A stretch of DNA of 11,398 nucleotides, taken from contig JANMCN010000041.1 in NCBI GenBank assembly GCA_031361295.1, forward strand, positions 1 to 11,398, written 5' to 3'. Source of the DNA: JALZOC01 sp031361295. Lineage in GTDB: Bacteria > Acidobacteriota > Vicinamibacteria > Vicinamibacterales > 2-12-FULL-66-21. The stretch's first letter is position 1; every line of letters begins with the position of its first letter. This document shows positions 1-5,108 of this stretch, one piece after another. A model generated the notes under the pieces. It was given only the letters and a program-made list of their open reading frames with translations, was not told where the DNA came from and made no database searches. Made by a program: the position numbers and the translations under genes.

Positions 1-131
1 TGATGGGACTCGGCCTGACCGACCTGTTCCTGTACCGGCCAGTGCTCATCTACGCTCAGGCGAAGGGCCTCGTCGACTTCCTCCGCGGCGACAAGGAATG
101 GCACAAGTTCGCCAGGAACCGGCGGGGATGA
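1..131 (+). CDS. C-terminal end of a probable family 2 glycosyltransferase (5' partial)
   Basis: A reading frame open from the window edge (first full codon at 3) ends at TGA 129-131 and gives about 42 residues. The tail runs from DLFLYRPVLIYAQ through AKGLVDFLRG to KEWHKFARNRR. This arrangement (an aromatic 'FLYRP' segment, a hydrophobic helix, then a short basic end with D-x-x-W-x-K/H) is what I know from the cytoplasmic C-terminal tails of membrane-bound processive GT2 glycosyltransferases, where it follows the last membrane helix. The catalytic domain lies outside the window, so the family call rests on the tail alone. The ATG at position 3 is in frame but is almost certainly an internal methionine. 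The gene converges on the minus-strand gene ending at 196. An alternative is any other polytopic membrane protein with a similar tail. Confidence 0.5.
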   Translation, partial: MGLGLTDLFLYRPVLIYAQAKGLVDFLRGDKEWHKFARNRRG

Positions 132-195
132 AAAGCTTCGCTGGCGAACACGGCCGTGGTGAACGGGCCTCAGCTCCCGGCAGCGTCCTGGTTCG
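132..195. other. Convergent intergenic spacer, no clear terminator
   Basis: This is the short gap between two converging genes. It holds a small inverted repeat, TTCGC-TG-GCGAA (137-148), but its loop is only two bases and no T-run follows on either strand. I do not call a terminator here. Confidence 0.4.
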
Positions 196-804
196 TCACA
201 GTCCGTTCGGGAACACATAGACAGGGGGAGGCACGACGGGGTCGCCGACCTCCAGCGTGATCTGCATGTGCGCGGCGAGGACGATGTCGCGCGGGTCTCC
301 AGGGTACGGCTTTCCGTCGACGAAGCTGCTGACGGCGCCTTGCAGGCCGGCGACGTTACGCACGCTGAGCGGCTGTCCCCAGACGTCGAAGAAATTCCCG
401 AGCGTATACGAGCGGCTGTCCGGCGACTCGATGTGCAGGATGCCCGTCGCATCGTGCGTGTGCAGCCAGTAGAAGCCATTGCCCATGCCCACGAACCCGT
501 TGGTCAGTTGAAACGGCTTGACGATGCCGATGCCGTACGGCACGGCGATCTGCTGCCCTTTCGAGAACAGCGCCAGATGCGCGTGGACGTGCACGCTCAG
601 CATTTCATGCGACGATCCCTCGATGCCGTCCACCGGCTGTCCGTTGCCGCCTGTTGGCGTATCGCCGGGGGCGAACGTCGGGGCCCCCACCTGGGTGCCC
701 TGCACGAGAACAATGGGCGCCGCGGACCGCTGCGCGGTCATGACCGTGACGCCGCACAGGAGCAGCAGGAACAGGACCGCGTGGGTGCGACGGGTCATGG
801 GCAT
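196..804 (-). CDS. Secreted His-rich protein of unknown function
   Basis: This encodes about 202 residues. An N-terminal signal peptide (MTRR, then a leucine-rich core, ending near VMTAQ) points to export to the periplasm. The mature part is dominated by histidines in clusters: SVHVHAHLALF (residues ~71-80), FYWLHTHDATGILHIESP (~112-128) and AAHMQITLE (~177-185). A conserved-looking TLGNFFDVWGQPL block lies between the second and third clusters. I have the impression of similar anonymous acidobacterial proteins sharing HTHDATGILHIE and FFDVWGQPL, but I know of no assigned function. Metal binding is an inference from the His/Glu clusters. Start choice: the frame is open to a GTG at 849, but that lies beside a hairpin and ahead of a likely promoter. 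ATGs at 819, 804 and 798 all remain possible. 804 or 798 gives a normal signal-peptide n-region, and none has a good ribosome site. Confidence 0.75.
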   Translation of the reverse strand: MPMTRRTHAVLFLLLLCGVTVMTAQRSAAPIVLVQGTQVGAPTFAPGDTPTGGNGQPVDGIEGSSHEMLSVHVHAHLALFSKGQQIAVPYGIGIVKPFQLTNGFVGMGNGFYWLHTHDATGILHIESPDSRSYTLGNFFDVWGQPLSVRNVAGLQGAVSSFVDGKPYPGDPRDIVLAAHMQITLEVGDPVVPPPVYVFPNGL

Positions 805-826
805 GAGGTGCTCGCGCATCTTCGGA

Positions 827-854
827 ATCGTAACACTGGTCCAGTACACGGCAA
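827..854 (-). promoter_or_regulatory. Possible sigma70-type promoter for the His-rich secreted protein, with an inverted repeat in the spacer
   Basis: On the minus strand a -35-like TTGCCG (854-849) and a -10-like TACGAT (832-827) are separated by 16 bp. Each matches four of six consensus bases. Transcription would start near 820, giving a leader of about 16 nt to the ATG at 804 and arguing against the 819 and 849 starts. The spacer contains a perfect inverted repeat, ACTGG-T-CCAGT (835-845), which could be an operator. This is weak evidence from pattern alone. Confidence 0.3.
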
Positions 855-875
855 CGGCCCCACGTCGGGGCCGTT
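853..875 (-). terminator. Strong GC-rich hairpin downstream of tRNA-Val, possible terminator
   Basis: AACGGCCCC (853-861) and GGGGCCGTT (867-875) form a perfect 9-bp stem with a 5-base loop, about 27 nt beyond the 3' end of the tRNA on the minus strand. The position fits termination of the tRNA transcript. No U-run follows, so it may instead block 3'-exonuclease trimming or be a non-canonical terminator. Confidence 0.45.
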
Positions 876-902
876 ACGGTGAGACGGTTCGTCGAGCTTA
901 GT

Positions 903-977
903 TGGTGGGCGCTACTGGATTCGAACCAGTGACCCCCGCCGTGTGAAGGCGATGCTCTGCCACTGAGCCAAGCGCCC
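903..977 (-). tRNA. tRNA-Val (anticodon CAC), CCA encoded
   Basis: The minus strand folds into a complete cloverleaf. The acceptor stem GGGCGCT (977-971) pairs perfectly with AGCGCCC. The D arm is GCTC/GAGC, with AGTGGCA in its loop. The anticodon arm is TCGCC/GGCGG with loop TTCACAC, so the anticodon is CAC and reads the valine codon GTG. The T arm is ACTGG/CCAGT with the standard loop TTCGAAT. The discriminator is A, and CCA is encoded at 905-903. The arms have no mismatches beyond one G-T pair at the top of the anticodon stem. It sits alone between two secreted-protein genes. Confidence 0.95.
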
Positions 978-993
978 AACTGAGGAAGTCCGT

Positions 994-1023
994 AGTGTAG
1001 CCCAAGGCTTGGCTCGTCGGCAA
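994..1023 (-). promoter_or_regulatory. Possible promoter of tRNA-Val
   Basis: On the minus strand TTGCCG (1023-1018) and TACACT (999-994) stand 18 bp apart, each four of six against the sigma70 consensus. They end 16 nt before the first tRNA base, so the precursor leader would be about 9 nt. The -35 overlaps an inverted repeat TCGGCA/TGCCGA (1017-1022 and 1034-1039) directly after the stop of the upstream gene, which might also act as its transcript end. Confidence 0.4.
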
Positions 1024-1039
1024 CGGCGCCGGCTGCCGA

Positions 1040-1603
1040 TCAGGAGCCGCCTTTCTTGAGCTGCTTCGCCTGCCCCTCGAGGAGCAAGAGCATCTTCGCA
1101 TACCGCTCATCCGCGTCGGCGAACGTCTTCAGGTACTCCGCCTCGCTCGATTTCGACTTCTTCCACTGGCCGTCGAACATCGTCGTCTTGCCACCCTCTT
1201 CCCACGAATCCCCGTTTTCGGACCTGGAGATGAGGCCGTCAGGGCCCATGTCCTGGACGAACACTCGCGTGCCGCTCGTGCCGGCGGCATGCAGATCCAT
1301 GTACACGCCGCGATAGTCGCCGAGCTTGATCTTGTCGACCAGCAGCGACGGGGCCGAGTATTTCGCGGACACGACGAGGAGCTGCGTTTCGGCGATGTAG
1401 ATGGCGGCGATGAACCCGTTCGGGGAGGTCGGGTCGGCGACGGCGATGGAGTCGAGCTTGGCCGTATCGAGGGCCTGCACCAAGTCCCTGACCGCGGCCG
1501 CCGACTTCGAGTCCTCCGCCGCCCCGGCGGGCACGGCGGACAGAACGGCGACGACGGCAAGAATCACCGCCGGATGGAACAAGCGGAGCGATCTCACGTG
1601 CAT
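1040..1603 (-). CDS. Secreted protein of unknown function, 187 residues
   Basis: A signal peptide (MHVRSLRLFH, hydrophobic core to about residue 24, cleavage near PAGAAE) is followed by a compact, probably alpha/beta domain. Visible blocks are KLDSIAVADPTSPNGFIAAIYI (~49-70), QLLVVSAKYSAPSLLVDKI (~74-92), YRGVYMDLHAAG (~97-108) and TRVFVQDMGPDGLI (~112-125). A charged, lysine-rich helical tail follows (~145-187, ending LKKGGS). I recall similar anonymous proteins in acidobacteria but no assigned function. The AIYI/QLLVVSA/YRGVYMDL strands hint at a beta-rich fold but do not identify it. The start at ATG 1603 is preferred over upstream codons to 1744 because it begins the signal peptide and sits about 25 nt behind a promoter-like pair. 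The upstream extension would overlap the preceding gene. Confidence 0.8.
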   Translation of the reverse strand: MHVRSLRLFHPAVILAVVAVLSAVPAGAAEDSKSAAAVRDLVQALDTAKLDSIAVADPTSPNGFIAAIYIAETQLLVVSAKYSAPSLLVDKIKLGDYRGVYMDLHAAGTSGTRVFVQDMGPDGLISRSENGDSWEEGGKTTMFDGQWKKSKSSEAEYLKTFADADERYAKMLLLLEGQAKQLKKGGS

Positions 1604-1634
1604 GGCTGCCCCCACTGTGGATGTTGTGAGGGCC

Positions 1635-1663
1635 GTTGTACCACGGTCCGGCTCGGCCGTAAA
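1635..1663 (-). promoter_or_regulatory. Possible sigma70-type promoter for the 187-residue secreted protein
   Basis: On the minus strand TTTACG (1663-1658) and TACAAC (1640-1635) are spaced by exactly 17 bp, each four of six to consensus. A start near 1628 would give a leader of about 25 nt to ATG 1603. This suggests the gene is transcribed separately from the operon that ends at 1674, although read-through across the 70-bp gap remains possible. Confidence 0.4.
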
Positions 1664-1673
1664 GCGCGGCGTC

Positions 1674-2105
1674 TCAGCCGATGAAGAGCGGGTCTTCCTC
1701 GTCGGCGGGCCTGCGGTGCCCCGGGCGCAGGTCACGCCACCCACCGAGGGCGCTGAGGCCGGCGCGAATGCCCGCCACGATCGCCAGGCCTTCCCGCGCC
1801 GGTGTGACGATCGCCTCCTGGAGGACCGCCGCGGTCTCCTCGACGCGCCGGGACAGGTCGGTCACCACGCGATCGACCTTCTGCGCCTGGGCGGTGGCGA
1901 GCGCCACGGTGCGCGTGGCCTCCTCCGCGATGCCGTTGGCCTTGGCGATGAGCGGGCGGACCTCCTGCTGGACGGACGCCACCATCTGGTGTGTCTGCTT
2001 CGCCAGCCGCAGCGCCGCGACGATGGCGCCGACCTGGATGATCGCCATGATCAGCGTCGCCGACGCGATCACGCCGAGAAAGACCTCGGACCAGCCGCTC
2101 GTCAC
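1674..2105 (-). CDS. Small membrane-anchored helical protein (DUF948-like)
   Basis: This encodes 143 residues. One membrane helix lies near the N-terminus (about residues 8-32, VFLGVIASATLIMAIIQVG onward). A long amphipathic helical stretch follows (~35-115), rich in Ala, Glu, Gln, Arg and Val and without prolines until ~103. The tail is short, basic and then acidic, ending in EEDPLFIG. The layout resembles DUF948 proteins, which are membrane-anchored coiled-coil proteins of unknown role, but I assign this by architecture only. It starts at GTG 2105, overlapping the TGA of the YtxH gene by 4 bp (GTGA), with a strong GGAGGA ribosome site (2119-2114) 8 nt ahead. It is the last gene of the uvrB-mla operon. 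Its place suggests a role near the inner membrane alongside the transporter, which is inference. Confidence 0.8.
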   Translation of the reverse strand: MTSGWSEVFLGVIASATLIMAIIQVGAIVAALRLAKQTHQMVASVQQEVRPLIAKANGIAEEATRTVALATAQAQKVDRVVTDLSRRVEETAAVLQEAIVTPAREGLAIVAGIRAGLSALGGWRDLRPGHRRPADEEDPLFIG

Positions 2106-2407
2106 AGATTCTCTCCTCCGCCGGTCGCAGAACCGGTCGCGCCGCCGCGGGCCTGTTCGTATGCCTCGCGGCCCCGTTCAATCGCCGAGGTCAGGGTGTC
2201 TTTGCCGCGGTTCACCATCTCGCGGCCCTGGCGCGCCGCTTCGGTGGCGCGCTCGCGGCTCTCCCGTGCCCTGTCCGCCAGCACGCGCCGGGTTTCCTCG
2301 CCGGTGGCCGGCGCCATCAACAACGCCACCGCCGCGCCCGTGATCGTGCCGAGCACGAATGCCAGGAGGACCGTGCCCGCCGCGCCGTCGTCGTCGCGTG
2401 TCGCCAT
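2102..2407 (-). CDS. YtxH-domain membrane protein
   Basis: This encodes 101 residues. After an acidic start (MATRDDDG) there is one membrane helix with small residues (TVLLAFVLGTITGAAVALLM, ~12-31). The family hallmark APATGEETR (~32-40) follows, then a long charged helix (~41-88) and a Gly-rich end. Glycine-spaced helix + APxxGxETR + coiled tail is the YtxH pattern, known from a general-stress protein family without a firm biochemical function. ATG 2407 lies 17 bp after the mlaD stop, with a GGAG-like ribosome site. It is translationally coupled to the next gene by a 4-bp overlap. A membrane-anchored helical partner of the Mla transporter is possible but unproven. Confidence 0.85.
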   Translation of the reverse strand: MATRDDDGAAGTVLLAFVLGTITGAAVALLMAPATGEETRRVLADRARESRERATEAARQGREMVNRGKDTLTSAIERGREAYEQARGGATGSATGGGENL

Positions 2408-2424
2408 GTTGTGAACTCCAGTGG

Positions 2425-3465
2425 TTAGAAGATGCTGACCCGGACGTTCAGGTATTTCTTCGGGTCCTTGCGGATGTCGGCAATCAACTGTTTCAGCTCG
2501 TTCGCCGTGCCGTTCATGTTCTCATATAACGCCTTGTCGTGCAGCAGGCGTCCGGCTGTGCCGTCACCGGTCTCGAGCGTGGCAAGCACCTTGTCGACGC
2601 GATCCGAGAGCGAGTTGATGCGGTTCCAGAGCGCCTGGTCGGTGAGCAGCTTGCCGGCGGTCCCTTCTCCGCGCTGGAGGCCTCCGAGGATTTTGTCGGC
2701 GTTCGCGCTGGCGGACGTCATCGACTTCGCCAGGGCATCGTCGGTGAGGAGCTTGCCGAGGCTGCCTTCTCCGGCATTGATCCGGCGGGTGATGTCCTGG
2801 AGGTTGCCGAGGGCGAGGTTGAACTGGCGGTAGGCGGCGGGATCCTTGATCAGCATGCCGAGCGACCCGCGCCCCTGCTGGAGGCCGGTGGCCACGGCCT
2901 GGGCCGATCCGACGAACTCGTTCAGCTCCTTGTACATCTCATCGTCGGTGAAGAGCTTGCCGACCGTCCCCTTGCCGCTGCGGATTTCCTTGATGAGCCC
3001 CGTCGCCTGGTCGAGCGTCTGGGCGGCGCCCGCGGCCACGTCGGCAATCTGTCCGGCTGTCCGCGCGGTCTGGATGACGTCGCCGTCCTTGAGCGGCGTC
3101 CCCTGGGTCGAGGGGCTGATGTCGATGATCGGCTCGCCGAGCAGGCTGAGCGAGCCGATCGAGGCGCGCGACTGGTCGGTGATCCGCCCGCGGTTCTCGT
3201 TGTTCACCCCGAGCGTCACCTGGACGTCGGAGCCGACGAATGCGACCTCCGTCACCTGACCCACGTCGACGCCTGCCACGCGGACCACGGCGCCGGTCTT
3301 CAGGCCCTGCACGTTCGGGAACCTGGCCTTGATTTCGTAGCGCTGCCACGAAAATCCGCCCTGGCCGCCCACGGCGAAGACGAGCATGGCGGCGAGCACC
3401 AGCGCCGCCACGGCGAGGATGCCGATCTTCAGTTCCGACCAGGCGAGCGATCGTGTGCGAGGCAT
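2425..3465 (-). CDS. mlaD: MlaD-type MCE-domain lipid-transport protein with five 34-residue C-terminal repeats
   Basis: This encodes 346 residues. The N-terminal cytoplasmic stub and signal-anchor helix (~12-32, KIGILAVAALVLAAMLVF) hold it in the inner membrane. The MCE domain (~41-120) follows, with the typical YEIKARFPNVQGLKTGAVVRVAGVDVGQV and SLLGEPIIDI blocks. MCE domains form hexameric rings that pass lipids across the periplasm with an MlaE/MlaF-type ABC transporter. After a short helix comes an unusual tail: five tandem units starting GKGTVGKL (164), GRGSLGML (198), GEGSLGKL (232), GEGTAGKL (266) and GDGTAGRL (300), exactly 34 residues apart. It ends DPKKYLNVRVSIF. ATG 3465 has a GGAAGG ribosome site (3481-3476) and follows the mlaF stop by 15 bp. 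Substrate and direction of transport cannot be read from sequence. Confidence 0.93.
   Translation of the reverse strand: MPRTRSLAWSELKIGILAVAALVLAAMLVFAVGGQGGFSWQRYEIKARFPNVQGLKTGAVVRVAGVDVGQVTEVAFVGSDVQVTLGVNNENRGRITDQSRASIGSLSLLGEPIIDISPSTQGTPLKDGDVIQTARTAGQIADVAAGAAQTLDQATGLIKEIRSGKGTVGKLFTDDEMYKELNEFVGSAQAVATGLQQGRGSLGMLIKDPAAYRQFNLALGNLQDITRRINAGEGSLGKLLTDDALAKSMTSASANADKILGGLQRGEGTAGKLLTDQALWNRINSLSDRVDKVLATLETGDGTAGRLLHDKALYENMNGTANELKQLIADIRKDPKKYLNVRVSIF
2467..2976 (-). repeat. Five tandem 102-bp coding units (34 residues each) in mlaD
   Basis: Codons for residues 164-333 of the MCE protein encode five diverged copies of G-x-G-[T/S]-x-G-[K/M/R]-L followed by a D-containing turn and a helix. 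The first glycine recurs at 164, 198, 232, 266 and 300, so the period is exactly 34 residues with no indels. The copies are clearly diverged in protein, which suggests an old, selected repeat rather than recent slippage. Confidence 0.85.
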
Positions 3466-3475
3466 GGGTGCAACA

Positions 3476-3481
3476 CCTTCC
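3476..3481 (-). promoter_or_regulatory. Ribosome binding site of mlaD
   Basis: GGAAGG on the minus strand, 10 nt before ATG 3465, overlapping the last base of the mlaF stop codon. It fixes the mlaD start. Confidence 0.6.
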
Positions 3482-4335
3482 TACGAGAGAAACGCGTCGA
3501 TGTACGTGTCCTTCTGCGCCGCGGCGCGCAGCTCCGAGGCGTTCCCCTCGAAGGCGATCTGACCGTCCTTGAGCATGATGAACTCCGCCTCGTCGGCCTT
3601 GCGGGCGGTGGCCTTCTCGAACCTGAGCGCGCCGTGCTCGCGGATCGCCATGTGCTCGGCGACGAAGAACGCGTCGCGCAGCTGGTGGGTGACGACGATG
3701 GAGCTGACGCCTTCGAGATCGCGCAGCTTGATGACCTCTTCGTCGATCGTGAGCGACGTGATCGGATCGAGCCCCGTCGTCGGCTCGTCATACAGGAGGA
3801 TCCGCGGCTTGGCGGTCATCGCGCGGGCGATCGCCACGCGGCGCCGCTGGCCCCCGGACAGCTCCGAAGGCATGCGGTCGATGAACTCCGAGAGCCCGAC
3901 GAAGCCGAGAACCTCCTCGACGCGATGGTTCACGTCGGCGAGCGGCGCGTCGGTCTCCTCGAACAGCTTGTAGCCAACATTCTCGCGCACGGTCAGCGAG
4001 TCGAACAGCGCGCCTTCCTGGAACACCATCCCGAGGTCGGCGCGCACCTTCATCAGGTTGTCCTCGCTCATGTTGTCCACGCGCTCCCCGTTCACGAAGA
4101 TGAGGCCGGTGTCTGGCTTCAGCAGGCCCAGGATGAGGCGGAGGATGGTGGACTTGCCGGCGCCGCTCGCGCCGAGAAAGATCTTCGTGTGCCCGGTCTG
4201 CAGCGTGAACGACACGTCGCGCAGGATCTCCTTCTCGTCGAACGCCAGGCACACCTTGTCGAACACGATGATCGGCCCGCCGTGGGCCATCGCTTCTTCG
4301 AGGAGGGGCGAACGGGCGACGGGCTGGATGGCCAT
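3481..4335 (-). CDS. mlaF: MlaF-type ABC transporter ATP-binding protein
   Basis: This encodes 284 residues and is the cytoplasmic ATPase that powers the MlaE permease. All ABC motifs are intact: Walker A GASGAGKST (55-63), Q-loop Gln at ~106 in MVFQEGALFDS, signature LSGGQRRRVAIARA (159-172), Walker B ILLYDEPTTGLDP (179-191) and the switch His at 217 in VVTHQL. After the H-loop helix there is a charged insert of about 20 residues (EHGALRFEKATARKADEAE) before the usual 'MLKDGQIAFEG' strand. Start: ATG 4335 shares one base with the mlaE stop (TGATG), giving translational coupling. A further in-frame extension to 4611 would lie wholly inside mlaE and is rejected. ATG at residue 16 is a weaker alternative. 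No recognisable ribosome site precedes 4335, which fits coupling. Confidence 0.95.
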   Translation of the reverse strand: MAIQPVARSPLLEEAMAHGGPIIVFDKVCLAFDEKEILRDVSFTLQTGHTKIFLGASGAGKSTILRLILGLLKPDTGLIFVNGERVDNMSEDNLMKVRADLGMVFQEGALFDSLTVRENVGYKLFEETDAPLADVNHRVEEVLGFVGLSEFIDRMPSELSGGQRRRVAIARAMTAKPRILLYDEPTTGLDPITSLTIDEEVIKLRDLEGVSSIVVTHQLRDAFFVAEHMAIREHGALRFEKATARKADEAEFIMLKDGQIAFEGNASELRAAAQKDTYIDAFLS

Positions 4336-5108
4336 CAGTACATCAGGGCGATGAGCAGCTTCGTGACGAGAAAATCGACCGCGATGACCGCGACGGAGGC
4401 CGCGACGACAGCGTTGGTCGTCGCGCGGCCGACCCCCTGGGTGCCCCCGCGGGTCCGCAGGCCGACGTGGCAGCCGATGCTCGCAATCGTGAAGCCGATG
4501 AAGAACGGCTTGATAAGTCCCATCCAGACGTCCTGGATGTAGAGCCCCATCACCACGCTGTTCCAGTAGACCCCCGACGGCACTTTCAGCTGCGTGACCG
4601 TCACAATCCACGCGCCGACCATCCCGAGGCCGCCCGATACGACCGTGAGGAGCGGCACCATCAGCAGCCCCGCGAGTATGCGCGGCAGCACCAGCTTCCG
4701 GATGGGATCCGTCCCGAGCGCGCGCAGCGCGGCAATCTGCTCGGTGACCATCATCGATCCGAGCTCCGCCGCGATGCCGGACCCGACGCGGCCTGCGACC
4801 ATGAGCCCGGTCAGGACCGGGCCGAGCTCCTTGACCATCGACGCGCTGACCAGCCGGCCCACCATCGACCGCGCGCCGAACTGATCGAGCGTCAGGCCCG
4901 ACTGCAGCGCGAGCACCATGCCGGTGAACATGCCCGTCAGGAGGACGACCGTGAGGGACCCGACCCCGATGGCCTCGAACTGCTCGATGACGTCGCGCAG
5001 GTAAAAGGGGCGCGTCACCATCGCCCGGCCGACTTTGCCGACCATGCTCACGTACTCCTGGACTTCCAGGAGCGCCGCCTGGATCCAGCCGATGAACAGC
5101 TGGAACAT
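4335..5108 (-). CDS. mlaE: MlaE-type ABC transporter permease
   Basis: This encodes 257 residues, the usual length for MlaE/YrbE permeases. An N-terminal amphipathic segment (MFQLFIGWIQAALLEVQEYV) is followed by four to five membrane helices. Family blocks include GMFTGMVLALQSGL (~59-72), SASMVKELGPVLTGLMVAGRVGSGIAAELGSM (~88-119), EQIAALRALGTDPIRKLVLPRI (~122-144, the coupling helix that contacts MlaF) and GLRTRGGTQGVGRATTNAVV (~217-236). It forms the inner-membrane channel on which the MCE hexamer sits. ATG 5108 overlaps the uvrB stop by one base (TGATG), and a strong GGAGGA site lies at 5122-5117 inside uvrB, so it is expressed on the uvrB transcript. No mlaB (STAS) or mlaC gene is visible in the window. 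Confidence 0.95.
   Translation of the reverse strand: MFQLFIGWIQAALLEVQEYVSMVGKVGRAMVTRPFYLRDVIEQFEAIGVGSLTVVLLTGMFTGMVLALQSGLTLDQFGARSMVGRLVSASMVKELGPVLTGLMVAGRVGSGIAAELGSMMVTEQIAALRALGTDPIRKLVLPRILAGLLMVPLLTVVSGGLGMVGAWIVTVTQLKVPSGVYWNSVVMGLYIQDVWMGLIKPFFIGFTIASIGCHVGLRTRGGTQGVGRATTNAVVAASVAVIAVDFLVTKLLIALMY

Noticed and set aside
903..977. tRNA-Val as an integration site of a mobile element
   Set aside because: tRNA genes are common insertion targets, but there is no integrase nearby and I saw no second copy of the tRNA 3' end in the window.
2539..4542. Plus-strand open frame of 667 codons antisense to mlaD and mlaF
   Set aside because: It lies opposite three well-recognised genes, its translation is rich in Arg/His/Asp/Gly with no family pattern, and long antisense frames are expected at this GC content.
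4336..4611. N-terminal extension of mlaF
   Set aside because: It would lie inside mlaE and has no ABC-family similarity; ATG 4335 at the TGATG overlap is the natural start.
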